Shown in pieces: positions 32,776 through 41,356 of a stretch of 49,696 nucleotides of DNA (the stretch's first letter is position 1; every line of letters begins with the position of its first letter). The position numbers and the translations under genes were made by a program. Under the pieces are notes generated by a model that was not told where the DNA came from, did no database searches, and was given only the letters and a program-made list of their open reading frames with translations. Where the stretch lies: contig VHBA01000014.1 in the NCBI GenBank assembly GCA_016872175.1, forward strand, positions 1 to 49,696, given 5' to 3'. The DNA comes from Sphingomonadales bacterium (lineage in GTDB: Bacteria; Bacteroidota; Bacteroidia; NS11-12g; UBA955).

Positions 32776-34290
32776 ATGTACATAGAGGAATTACACCGCA
32801 CAGCAGGTAAATCTGCCACATTGAAAGGCTGGGTTTCCAACAAGCGCGAAGGGAAAGGCATTGTTTTTATTATTTTGCGTGACGGCACTGGTTATTGCCA
32901 GTGTGTGGTTACGGAAGAAACTGCCGGTGCCGAAGGTTTGCAAAACGCACAGCAGCTTTCCCTGGAAAGCAGCGTAATCCTCACCGGAAATGTGGTAGCC
33001 GATGAAAAACAAATTGGTGGCTGTGAGCTGCATGTAACTTCTGTTGTTCCGGTTGGCGAAAGCGAGAATTATCCCATTGCCAAAAAGGAACACGGCGTTG
33101 AGTTTCTCATGGATCAGCGTCATTTGTGGTTGCGCAGCACCCGTCAGTGGGCCATTATGCGCATTCGCAACCGCATTATTTACAGCATTCACCAGTATTT
33201 TCAGGAACAGGGTTTTGTGCAAATGGATGCTCCAATTTTTACCGGAAATGCATGCGAAGGAACAAGTACGTTGTTTGAAACGGATTTTTACGGAGAACCG
33301 GCCTACCTGAGCCAGAGCGGACAATTGTATGGCGAAGCCATGGCCATGGCCATGGGACGTATTTATACTTTTGGCCCTACTTTCAGGGCTGAAAAAAGCA
33401 AAACCCGCCGCCACCTAAGCGAATTCTGGATGATAGAACCCGAAATGGCGTTCTATGATATTTTTCAGAACATGGATTGCATAGAAGGCATGCTGCAGGC
33501 CATAATCAAAGATGTACTGAAACACTGTTCCCAGGAACTCAAAACCATTGGCCGGGATATTTCTGTTCTTGAAAGCAGCCTTAAACAGTTTCCCCGCCTC
33601 ACATACGACGAGGCAGTGCGCATCATCAAAGGTGAACAGGATGTGAATGGCAAGAATGGCATTGGCAGTCTGGAGGAAGAACTAAAACGTGTTTTGAGTC
33701 GCCTGAAAGAGGTGGATGCTGAAATCACAGATCGCGAGTCTAAAATTGCGGCAGGCGGCATGAAAAAAGGTGAAATCAACTTTTTTCAGAGCAAAGTTGA
33801 TGCGCTAAAGCAGGAAAAAGCAGATCTCGAGGAAGACGGCCGCAATATTCCGCAGTGGATTAAAAGCGCTAAAGAATTTGAATATGGCAATGATTTTGGC
33901 GGTAGCGACGAAACTGTAATTACCCGCCTGTTTGATTCACCTATTATGGTGTATGACTGGCCCCATGCAGTCAAAGCTTTTTATCTGAAAAGAAACCCCG
34001 AAAACCCCGACTTTGCAAGGGGTGTGGATGTGCTTGCCCCTGAGGGTTATGGTGAAATTGTGGGTGGTGGTGAAAGAGAAACCAACCTCGAATTGCTGAA
34101 ACAGAAAATAGTGGAACATGAATTGCCCATGGAGGCTTTTGAATGGTATCTCGACCTTCGCAGATTTGGTTCTGTACCACACAGTGGTTTCGGCCTTGGC
34201 TTAGAAAGAATGGTTACCTGGATTTGCGGCCTTAAACACGTTCGGGAGAGTATTCCCTTCCCCAGAATGTACGGCAGATTAACGCCCTAA
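32776..34290 (+). CDS. asnS: Asparaginyl-tRNA synthetase
   Basis: A 504-residue class IIb synthetase that charges tRNA-Asn. Residues 1-110 form the OB-fold anticodon-binding domain (LKGWVSNKREGKGIVFIILR). The catalytic core has class II motif 2, FRAEKSKTRRHLSEFWMIEPE starting near residue 205 with its ATP-binding arginine, and motif 3, GFGLGLERMVTWICG, near the C-terminus. Between them, at about residues 285-370, lies a charged coiled-coil insertion (ELKRVLSRLKEVDAEITDRE) known from Bacteroidota AsnRS. The ATG at 32776 gives the family start. The asparagine-specific ends (IPFPRMYGRLTP) separate it from AspRS. It converges with an interrupted XRE gene 2 bases away. Confidence 0.97.
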   Translation: MYIEELHRTAGKSATLKGWVSNKREGKGIVFIILRDGTGYCQCVVTEETAGAEGLQNAQQLSLESSVILTGNVVADEKQIGGCELHVTSVVPVGESENYPIAKKEHGVEFLMDQRHLWLRSTRQWAIMRIRNRIIYSIHQYFQEQGFVQMDAPIFTGNACEGTSTLFETDFYGEPAYLSQSGQLYGEAMAMAMGRIYTFGPTFRAEKSKTRRHLSEFWMIEPEMAFYDIFQNMDCIEGMLQAIIKDVLKHCSQELKTIGRDISVLESSLKQFPRLTYDEAVRIIKGEQDVNGKNGIGSLEEELKRVLSRLKEVDAEITDRESKIAAGGMKKGEINFFQSKVDALKQEKADLEEDGRNIPQWIKSAKEFEYGNDFGGSDETVITRLFDSPIMVYDWPHAVKAFYLKRNPENPDFARGVDVLAPEGYGEIVGGGERETNLELLKQKIVEHELPMEAFEWYLDLRRFGSVPHSGFGLGLERMVTWICGLKHVRESIPFPRMYGRLTP

Positions 34291-34292
34291 GG

Positions 34293-34631
34293 TTAAAACC
34301 CTTGTTTGAAACGCTTTAATTCTGCTTCCAGATACAAAATCCGCACGCGCTGATTTTCAACCAGCTCAGCCAACAATTCATTCTCTCTCACCAACGACTT
34401 CCATTCAGTACTTTCCATGGAGGTTGGCAATAAAATTTGATCGCTGCTCACATTCTGCAGATCTGACAACTCTATTCCCAATCCCCAGGCAATTTTTTCC
34501 AGTGTATCGAATGTTACGCTGCCTGTTCTTTCAATATGTGAAATCATGGGACGGGTTTTTTTGATTCTCTCAGCCAAATCTTCCTGTGTCCATCCGCGTT
34601 AGAGTCTGGCCAGTCTGATTCGCTGCCCCAT
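34293..34631 (-). pseudogene. XRE-family helix-turn-helix regulator interrupted by an in-frame stop
   Basis: From the ATG at 34629-34631 the frame reads MGQRIRLARL, then TAA (34599-34601), then RGWTQEDLAERIKKTRPMIS and on to a normal end at 34293. Joined, this is a typical Cro/C1 HTH domain (IRLARL-x-RGWTQEDLAERI) followed by a leucine/glutamate-rich C-terminal coiled coil ending KRFKQGF. The stop replaces the residue that is usually lysine or arginine between helices 1 and 2; one base change (AAA to TAA) would explain it. A GTG at 34656-34658 is an alternative start. Restart at TTG 34575-34577 would lose helix 1. It is probably a recent pseudogene or a sequencing error. Confidence 0.8.
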
Positions 34632-34692
34632 GTGATTCTTATCTTTTACGTTTTTCACGATGCGAATTTGGGACTTTTAACATTGACTATAT

Positions 34693-34766
34693 GTTCGTTT
34701 TTATAGAATTAAGACAATATAAATAGCTCAAAAACCAAAAAACATCTGTTTTTGTAGAATTACGAC
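34693..34766. repeat. Pair of direct repeats upstream of the XRE gene
   Basis: Copies at 34693-34715 and 34744-34766 share gttttt, one variable base, tagaatta, one variable base, and gac. Their starts are 51 bases apart, close to five helical turns, so both would face the same side of DNA. They lie 62-135 bases before the XRE start and may be operators for it or for another regulator. Confidence 0.6.
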
Positions 34767-34807
34767 CCTCGCAACCTTCCCATATTCATCGCATCTTACC
34801 TGTCGGG

Positions 34808-37717
34808 TTACTGAATTTCCAGTTCATCCACAAAAATAAATGTTTGTCCGCCCGCACCCGCATGCCAGTCAGGCAGCGTGCCGTGCTGAGCGGCCCGCAT
34901 TTTTACATACCGCGCCTTTACCGGCTTGGTGTAGGTGCTGATGGTTTGTTTTTGCGCTCCCAGGCTGTCTATGGACACATTGTTCATGCTTCCACAGGCG
35001 TTGGTCCAGTTTTGTCCATCCATTGAAAAACTGTAACTCACATTACGCGGATATACTATCCAGCTGCGGGTATCCTGTAGAAAACCGGCGTGAAGCGAAC
35101 GTATTGTCTGGGTATCGCCAAGATCAATAATGGCCTCAAAAGGCTGCCCCTGAATGCCCTGCCAGTTGCCTTTTTGCCATTCGGCATCGCCGCGTACACC
35201 GTTGCAGAGCGCCAAATCACCACCGCCTGTGTATTGCGGATGCAAAGGATTCATTACTTTCACCTTCCAGTGATTGGGGCGTTTAAAAAAGCAGGCCCTG
35301 GCTACCGCACCGCCGGGCTGAAATGCTTCCAGACAGATACTTTCTTTTAAAACGAGTGTTGTATCTGCAGCTTTATAAGGGTTATTAATGTTAACTTTCA
35401 AAAGTCGCTTTTCCTCATTGTTCTTAACAAAGCGAATGGTAAAATTCCTTCCAAAACGGGCATTGATATTAACCTCCATGCTGTCATCAAAAGCAACATC
35501 TCTAAAATCGAAAAGGGGGGCCGCAATGCTGCTTTCCTTTACGTAAGTATAAAAGCTATTTTTGTCACCGGTGCCCCATTCTGTTGGGGTTGATGACATA
35601 GTGAACACCAGTTTGCCGCCATCGGTTAATTCACGGTGATACAGATAATTGCGCTCTACCTTCTTTCCGTTCAACCGAATAGCGGCTATGTAATGCCCTT
35701 TTCCTTTTTTCAAAATTTGCAGTTTTTTATTGTTTTCAAAAGCCAACATGGTTTTTGAAAACAGCGGATATCCGATGCTGTAGCGGTCATCACCGGGACA
35801 AACCGGGTAAAACCCCATGCTGCTGAGCACATACCACGCACTCATCTGTCCGCAGTCTTCATTGCCGCTGAGCCCATCGGGCCGGTTGTGGTACATGGTT
35901 TCCATAATCTGCCGCACTTTTTCCTGGGTCTTGTGGGGTTTTCCGGCGGAGTTATATAAATAGGCAATGTGGTGGCTGGGTTCATTGCCATGGGCATACT
36001 GCCCGATGAGTCCGGTAATATCGGCCTGCTCGCGGCCCACAGTTTTACTGGAAGTGGTAAAAAGACTGTCAAGCATGAATTCCAATGTGTGCGGCCCATG
36101 GCTTTGCATGGTTCCAAGCCAGCCCTGCAAATCATGGGGAACCGAAAATGAATATTGCCAGCTATTGGCTTCGGTAAAGTGGTTGCTTACTTCGCGTGGC
36201 TCAAAAGGACTAAGCCAGCGCCCGTAACTGCGGGGCCTCATGTGGCCGGTTTCGGGGTCAAACACATTCACCCAGGAACCACTGCGTTGGTAAAACAATT
36301 TGGCAATGCTGTCTTTGCTTAGCATTTCGGCCATGCGGGCAATGCACCAGTCGTTGTAGGCATATTCCAGGGTCTTACTCACTGATTCGCTTTCATTTTC
36401 CATGCTCAGAAAACCATATTTGATATAATCATCCAGCCCAAAAACAGGTTTTTCTGCTGTTTTGACAGCTGCTTCCAATAATGCGTCAGCACTGTCCGGT
36501 ATAATACCCTTGGCCATGGCATCTGCAATAACGGAAACGGCGTGGTAGCCAATCATACAATTGGTTTCATTGGATGCAAGTTCCCACACGGGCAACCTTC
36601 CACTTTGCCTATACATGCGCAGAAACGTCTTCATAAAATCCCGGGTGCGTTTTTGCTCAAACAGTGTATACAACGGATGGGTGGCGCGGTAGGTATCCCA
36701 AAGCGAAAAAACAGAATAATGATCACCGCTTCCATCGTGTTGTTTTTTATCCAACCCCCGGTAGCTGCCGTTGGCATCACTTACCAGGTTGGGAATAATC
36801 ATGGTGTGGTAAAGGGCCGTATAGAAAATGCTTTCTTGCTCCGGCGTTCCTTTTACCACAATCTTGCTCAATTGCTTTTCCCATTCGGACTCCGTTTGTT
36901 TTTTCAGGGATTGAAATCCCTTTACATCTGCTTTTGATAATGCTCCAGCGCTTTGCAACCAGCCCGAGAAAGAAATACCGGCATGTATATAAATATCCGA
37001 AGTTGTGTCAGGAAAATAGATGGCAACGGCGCGCTGTTGCTTGGCTTTTTGTTTTATTACGACCACTGAATCTGCCTTTTCGGAGAACCACAAATCAAAG
37101 AAAAACTGCTGATCTTCGGCCCAGGCCTTACTGAAGCGGTGTCCGTATACATGCATGCGGTTTTTACCTTCTGCAACCGGTGTATTAAGCGCATCAAAGT
37201 GTCCGTCTGTCACATGGTCGCGATGTTCCAGGTCAATAACAATAACCGGTTTTTGTCCCGCTGGAAACCGATAGTGGTGCATGCCTTCTCGGGTTCCGGC
37301 GGTCATTTCGGCAAAAATGCCGTTGTTGAAACGTACGGAATAATAACCGGGGTGGGCGTTTTCGTTTTTATGAGTGAAGGATAGTGGTTTTAAACCCGGC
37401 CTCACAAGCAAATCGCCATAATCCGAAACTCCTGTGCCGCTGAGGTGGGTATGCGAAAAACCGTAACAAACGCTATCGTCATAATGGTAACCTCCACAAC
37501 CGTCCCAGCCTTCCAAGCGCGTGTCAGGGCTCAGCTGCACCATGCCAAAAGGTGCGGTAGCTCCCGGGTATGTGTGGCCGTGTCCGCCAGTGCCAATAAA
37601 TGGATTTACCTTATGAATAAGATTTTGCGCATGCAGCTGTGCAGACAGGATTAGCAAGCAAGCAGAGAATAATTTCATACCATGCAAGCAGGCTTTACTT
37701 TTAGTATTATTAGACAT
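34808..37717 (-). CDS. GH92-family exo-alpha-mannosidase with C-terminal F5/8 type C-like domain
   Basis: A 969-residue secreted glycosidase. After a signal peptide (CLLILSAQLHAQN) the N-terminal beta domain opens KVNPFIGTGGHGHTYPGATA with GMVQLSPDTR, signature of GH92. The catalytic (alpha/alpha)6 domain carries SLWDTYRATHPLYTLF and the acid-containing GNEDCGQMSAWYVLSSMGFY near residue 620. From about residue 830 a discoidin-like module (TIRSLHAGFLQDTRSWIVYP) follows. GH92 enzymes are calcium-dependent and trim alpha-mannose from N-glycans or mannans. The start may be the ATG at 37717 or the one 13 codons later, which would begin the signal peptide directly. It is last in a three-gene unit, 12 bases after the acyltransferase gene. 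Confidence 0.95.
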   Translation of the reverse strand: MSNNTKSKACLHGMKLFSACLLILSAQLHAQNLIHKVNPFIGTGGHGHTYPGATAPFGMVQLSPDTRLEGWDGCGGYHYDDSVCYGFSHTHLSGTGVSDYGDLLVRPGLKPLSFTHKNENAHPGYYSVRFNNGIFAEMTAGTREGMHHYRFPAGQKPVIVIDLEHRDHVTDGHFDALNTPVAEGKNRMHVYGHRFSKAWAEDQQFFFDLWFSEKADSVVVIKQKAKQQRAVAIYFPDTTSDIYIHAGISFSGWLQSAGALSKADVKGFQSLKKQTESEWEKQLSKIVVKGTPEQESIFYTALYHTMIIPNLVSDANGSYRGLDKKQHDGSGDHYSVFSLWDTYRATHPLYTLFEQKRTRDFMKTFLRMYRQSGRLPVWELASNETNCMIGYHAVSVIADAMAKGIIPDSADALLEAAVKTAEKPVFGLDDYIKYGFLSMENESESVSKTLEYAYNDWCIARMAEMLSKDSIAKLFYQRSGSWVNVFDPETGHMRPRSYGRWLSPFEPREVSNHFTEANSWQYSFSVPHDLQGWLGTMQSHGPHTLEFMLDSLFTTSSKTVGREQADITGLIGQYAHGNEPSHHIAYLYNSAGKPHKTQEKVRQIMETMYHNRPDGLSGNEDCGQMSAWYVLSSMGFYPVCPGDDRYSIGYPLFSKTMLAFENNKKLQILKKGKGHYIAAIRLNGKKVERNYLYHRELTDGGKLVFTMSSTPTEWGTGDKNSFYTYVKESSIAAPLFDFRDVAFDDSMEVNINARFGRNFTIRFVKNNEEKRLLKVNINNPYKAADTTLVLKESICLEAFQPGGAVARACFFKRPNHWKVKVMNPLHPQYTGGGDLALCNGVRGDAEWQKGNWQGIQGQPFEAIIDLGDTQTIRSLHAGFLQDTRSWIVYPRNVSYSFSMDGQNWTNACGSMNNVSIDSLGAQKQTISTYTKPVKARYVKMRAAQHGTLPDWHAGAGGQTFIFVDELEIQ

Positions 37718-37729
37718 TCAGATTATAAA

Positions 37730-38614
37730 CTAAGGTAATATTGATCTGTCAAATACACCGTACCTTTCTTCCATGGCCCCAAATTTTTTATAAAATGCCG
37801 CAACTTCGGGTATTTCAGATCCTTCGAAATCAAGGCTAAAGCCTTGCAAGGTCTTGGTTTTGGCAATATGGTCTATAACAGCGTGCATCACGCCTAGTTT
37901 TCTCCCTTCCGGCGTGGGTGCGGCGCACACATAGTGTAGGTATTTTGGGGAAAGAAGAAATATAGCATATGCGAGGACTTTATCACCCTGTACGGCACGG
38001 AAACAAAAAGCATCATCCGTTAATTGAAGGGCTTTGCAAGCGTTTTCAAAACTTTGATAATGAAATGCTTTCAAAACCAAATTTAAAGGCCCCCAGACTT
38101 CTCTGTAAAGCGCGATAGCAGCGCCAAAATCCGTGCAGGATTCAACGCTTATTCCTGCATCTGAACACTTGCGCAAATTCTTTCGGGCATCCGTATTGTA
38201 GCCTTCATTTATATTTTCATAGGGGCGATTCAGGTCCAGCAACAGATTACAGCGTTGAATTACTGTATCAGGCAGACTAAATTCAGGATTCAGATGCAAC
38301 CCCACCTTTAAAAACCTGCGTGGAATGGCATTCAAAAAATCAGCATATCCCAGGGGAAAGCCCTTTGGTGCAAACAAACCCAGCTGCTGACAAAAAAAAG
38401 GCTGATAAACAATACCAATCCCCCATTTACGTTTTACCGGAAGCGGAAACACAGCCTCATAATCTCCATAAACCAGGGCATCCCAGTTTTGGTTGCATAT
38501 AGCATTGAGGTATGTGGAACCGGCATATACCAGCGGGCGGCAACTGCGCAATATACATGCATCCCACGCAGCCATATCTATGGCATTATGCCTTATATAT
38601 CTTATGCCAGCCAT
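37730..38614 (-). CDS. FemAB/GNAT-fold acyltransferase-like protein
   Basis: A 294-residue soluble protein with the features of a double-GNAT (FemAB-like) acyltransferase: an N-terminal half with LPVKRKWGIGIVYQPFFCQQ, a central NTDARKNLRKCSDAGISVES like the KRR-N-K-K-A segment of FemAB-like enzymes, and a C-terminal GNAT half (AIFLLSPKYLHYVCAAPTPE, then DFEGSEIPEVAAFYKKFGA, a strong match to the FEG / FY-KKFGA end of such proteins). It overlaps the deacetylase-like gene by 13 bases, so the two are co-translated. It may transfer an acyl or aminoacyl group to an envelope or glycan precursor, which is inference. The substrate is unknown. Confidence 0.8.
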   Translation of the reverse strand: MAGIRYIRHNAIDMAAWDACILRSCRPLVYAGSTYLNAICNQNWDALVYGDYEAVFPLPVKRKWGIGIVYQPFFCQQLGLFAPKGFPLGYADFLNAIPRRFLKVGLHLNPEFSLPDTVIQRCNLLLDLNRPYENINEGYNTDARKNLRKCSDAGISVESCTDFGAAIALYREVWGPLNLVLKAFHYQSFENACKALQLTDDAFCFRAVQGDKVLAYAIFLLSPKYLHYVCAAPTPEGRKLGVMHAVIDHIAKTKTLQGFSLDFEGSEIPEVAAFYKKFGAMEERYGVFDRSILP

Positions 38615-39864
38615 GCTTCAAAAACCGAATTCCAGCCCTGCCATATTTTCTGTTTTCCCAGGGATTCGTTGTGAAAGATAAAACAAAAATTTCCGCCACT
38701 TTCCCGAATTACCGACTTGAGTTGATTTCCCTTTGAAATGGCCTGTTCGGTAGTTTGATTCAGATAGTGTTTGCAGGTTGCTTCCATAATACAAAATGGG
38801 TATATATGCAAGTTAGTTGCCTGTTCTTCAATCAGATTATACCATGCAAAAGAATATGCCGTACCTGCCCTAAAACCAATGGCATCTGGGTAGCCCATAC
38901 TATAATCATCCTTTATGCCGCAATGACGCAACATGCGATAGGTGTGGGGCATAGACAGCAGAATATAGTGCATGCGGCTGTCGGTTACCTCTCTGTTGAG
39001 TGTGTTTTCAAGGTATTGCTTTTCCTGCAGCAGTATTTCCGCATTGCCGGAGGCCGCAAAACTTGGATGTAATCCACAACTAATGTGTTTATCCAAGTTT
39101 TGGATAGCCTCTGTCAAAGGCCTGTAACTAAGCCTAACTTGCTTGTCGTAAATGTTACTTTTTGCACCACAGTGCCAGAATAAGCGGGCTTCCGGGTGGT
39201 TTTTCAGCGAAGTTTGAATGTAGGGAAATGAATAGTTGGGGTCTGTTATCGGATCTGCTATGCTTTTAAGCCTTTGAGGCAAGCTAAATGGAGTTTTTAA
39301 AGCCGCACCCAAAGCACGAAGCAATCCTCGCCCGGCGAAGGCAAAGGCAATGTCAATATCCAGGGTCGGTATGATGCGAAATTCCTTTTTAGCGGAAAGT
39401 CCCCATTGTGCAAATTGGTTATTTATTGCTATGTCACACACTGGTTCTTCCAGTACTTCAAGCTTGTGAAGCAATGATGCCGATGCAGGAAAGCGCCCGT
39501 GCTGATCAGGGGTAAAGGTTTGATATTCCTCGTATCGAGTAAGACACCAGAAAACCATGGCCAGCAGGTCATATTCCTGATGATTTTCATCGGGGAAAAG
39601 ACAAAATACGCCATCAATACGGGCTGTGGAAGGCACAAAGCCTTGGCGTATGCCGGTTTGGTCCAGAAAGCCCGAGCGATATATACGTCGGCCGGCTAAA
39701 CCCTTATTTGTGTAGTGCAGTTTTACAGTAGCCTTCGAGTTCAAATAAGCATCTTCGTCTTCCGTAATAAGGATTTGGCATTCGCTACTGTGCCGGAAAA
39801 TTTCTGCCGCTGCATAAGCAATACGTGCGTTTGAGGCAGGAATATACAAAATGGCTTCCGACAT
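38602..39864 (-). CDS. Polysaccharide-deacetylase-like protein (Bacteroidota DUF7033 type)
   Basis: A 420-residue protein related to the Bacteroidota 'polysaccharide deacetylase family' proteins. An N-terminal domain of about 125 residues (LLAMVFWCLTRYEEYQTFTP, typical of DUF7033) precedes a degenerate NodB-like barrel: FRIIPTLDIDIAFAFAGRG carries the Asp pair, CGLHPSFAAS the conserved His, and HYILLSMPHTYRMLRHCGIK with DDYSMGYPDAIGFRAGTAYS the family's most conserved block. There is no signal peptide, so it may act on a cytoplasmic sugar substrate or be non-catalytic. It is first in the unit with the acyltransferase and GH92. A GTAATTTG -7-like sequence lies close upstream. Confidence 0.83.
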   Translation of the reverse strand: MSEAILYIPASNARIAYAAAEIFRHSSECQILITEDEDAYLNSKATVKLHYTNKGLAGRRIYRSGFLDQTGIRQGFVPSTARIDGVFCLFPDENHQEYDLLAMVFWCLTRYEEYQTFTPDQHGRFPASASLLHKLEVLEEPVCDIAINNQFAQWGLSAKKEFRIIPTLDIDIAFAFAGRGLLRALGAALKTPFSLPQRLKSIADPITDPNYSFPYIQTSLKNHPEARLFWHCGAKSNIYDKQVRLSYRPLTEAIQNLDKHISCGLHPSFAASGNAEILLQEKQYLENTLNREVTDSRMHYILLSMPHTYRMLRHCGIKDDYSMGYPDAIGFRAGTAYSFAWYNLIEEQATNLHIYPFCIMEATCKHYLNQTTEQAISKGNQLKSVIRESGGNFCFIFHNESLGKQKIWQGWNSVFEAWLA

Positions 39865-39993
39865 TTTTTGAGGCAGTGCAAATTACGAAGAATGGGGTTT
39901 TGAATGGGTAAAATTCACATAAAATGATTTATGCCGGGATTTTAGGCAGCATCCTATATGGCTTTAGTCATGTATCTCCTGATTTAATCAATC

Positions 39994-40001
39994 TAAGTTT
40001 G
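39994..40001 (+). promoter_or_regulatory. -7 element of the 40019 outer-membrane protein gene
   Basis: TAAGTTTG, a full TAnnTTTG match, 17 bases before the ATG at 40019. Confidence 0.5.
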
Positions 40002-40018
40002 AAATAAAAAATTTAAAT

Positions 40019-40693
40019 ATGAAAAAAACATGGACTACGGCATTGTGCTTAATGGCACCGGGGGTATTTGCCCAAAAACCCGAAAAAGGCAATGTAACTG
40101 CGGTGCTGGGATTATCGCCGGGTACAGGCGGCAACACGGTAAACACATTCGGCATCAACGGCAGATATTTTTACAAACCTGACATTGCTTTTGTATTGGG
40201 ACTCGGAGGTTCTTACTCCGTGGATGTGAATAATTATGCCGAAAACGTCGACGGCACGGGCGATGAAGGAACCTTTACATACCGTAGCCGTTACACTGAA
40301 CTCAATCTGGGAATACAAAAGCACTTTTCAGGCACATCCCGTTTAAGTCCATTTATTGGTGCAGATTTGCTGGCCGGGGCAGATGGTACCCATCATAAAG
40401 GTGAGGATGCAGGAACATCCGGATATATCAAAAACTATAGCTACGACCGCGAAGCGCAAGCCGCACAGGTAGGCATTAGGGCTGTTGTAGGATTTGATTT
40501 CTGGGTCATGAAAGGGCTTTATGTAGGGGCAGTTTACCGTCCCATATCCTTGATCCTACAAAAAGAAGACGACACAACCACAACCTCCGGAAGCAATGGA
40601 TCCACCATCAAAACAGTTAACCCGGGCGGGAGCTACGCCACCTTGAATACTTTTGGTGAGGTTGGCAGTGTGCGCATAGGCTGGTTGTTTTAA
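40019..40693 (+). CDS. Small outer-membrane beta-barrel protein
   Basis: A 224-residue protein with a short signal sequence (TTALCLMAPGVFAQK) and amphipathic strands with glycine and aromatic residues (VLGLSPGTGGNTVNTFGING, YTELNLGIQKHFSGTSRLSP FIGADLL, AVVGFDFWVMKGLYVGAVYR), ending VRIGWLF with the C-terminal phenylalanine of outer-membrane barrels. It fits the OMP_b-brl/OmpW-size group of 8-stranded barrels. It is monocistronic, with its own -7 element and a strong terminator. The ligand or function is unknown. Confidence 0.85.
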   Translation: MKKTWTTALCLMAPGVFAQKPEKGNVTAVLGLSPGTGGNTVNTFGINGRYFYKPDIAFVLGLGGSYSVDVNNYAENVDGTGDEGTFTYRSRYTELNLGIQKHFSGTSRLSPFIGADLLAGADGTHHKGEDAGTSGYIKNYSYDREAQAAQVGIRAVVGFDFWVMKGLYVGAVYRPISLILQKEDDTTTTSGSNGSTIKTVNPGGSYATLNTFGEVGSVRIGWLF

Positions 40694-40708
40694 TAGCTTG
40701 AATTCCAT

Positions 40709-40739
40709 AAAAAAACCCGGCTGTTGGCCGGGTTTTTTT
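40709..40739. terminator. Terminator between the OMP gene and rplY
   Basis: A perfect 13-base stem (aaaaaaacccggc, 40709-40721, with gccgggttttttt, 40727-40739), loop tgttg. It can serve both converging genes. Confidence 0.92.
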
Positions 40740-40755
40740 ATGGATATAATTAATA

Positions 40756-41331
40756 TTAATTTCCTGATTCTGCAGCCGCCTGCATCAGCGCCCTTGTGGT
40801 CTTACAGCTCACGATGGCATTTTCTTTGGCATCCAGGATTTCGAAATCTCCGGGTAACAAGTTTTTCACCTTCACGCTTTGACCGATTTCAAGGGTATCA
40901 ATATTTACATCGATGTAATCGGGCAGATTTTTTACCAGTCCGCGCACGCGCAGGCGGTTAATTTTCTTCACCAGCTTACCACCGGCACGCACACCGGGAG
41001 AATTGCCCACCACACGCACTGGGATTTCCATTACAACTGCACGAGAAGCATCTACAGCCATAAAATCTGCATGAATAATGGCTTCGGATACAGCATGAAA
41101 TTGCAGATCCTGCAAAATGGCATCGTATGAATTGCCTTCCAGGTCTATCCTTACCTTGTACACGCTGGGGGTGTAAACCAGGTTTTTAAAATCGGATTCA
41201 TAGATGGTAAAATGCAGATTTTCTCCTGCACCGTAAATTACGCAAGGTACTTTACCTGCGTTTCTGAGGCTTTTGGCGTTTGAGGTGCCGCTGCCTTCTC
41301 TTTTTTCTGCTTTGAACAAAATGGTTTTCAT
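40756..41331 (-). CDS. rplY: 50S ribosomal protein L25 (CTC/TL5 type)
   Basis: A 191-residue long-form L25 that binds 5S rRNA. The N-terminal domain opens ILFKAEKREGSGTSNAKSLR NAGKVPCVIYG, the standard RNA-binding strand-turn region. Residues about 95-190 form the extra C-terminal beta domain of the CTC/TL5 type (IPVRVVGNSPGVRAGGKLVK, LPDYIDVNIDTLEIGQSVKV). It starts 25 bases after prs in the same direction, a common gene pair, and should be cotranscribed with it. It ends at a strong shared terminator. Confidence 0.96.
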   Translation of the reverse strand: MKTILFKAEKREGSGTSNAKSLRNAGKVPCVIYGAGENLHFTIYESDFKNLVYTPSVYKVRIDLEGNSYDAILQDLQFHAVSEAIIHADFMAVDASRAVVMEIPVRVVGNSPGVRAGGKLVKKINRLRVRGLVKNLPDYIDVNIDTLEIGQSVKVKNLLPGDFEILDAKENAIVSCKTTRALMQAAAESGN

Positions 41332-41356
41332 ATTCAGTAGTTACGCTTATTTTTTA

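Noticed and set aside
32791-33414. 207-codon frame antisense to asnS
   Set aside because: Shadow of a conserved synthetase; no start signal or protein-like composition.
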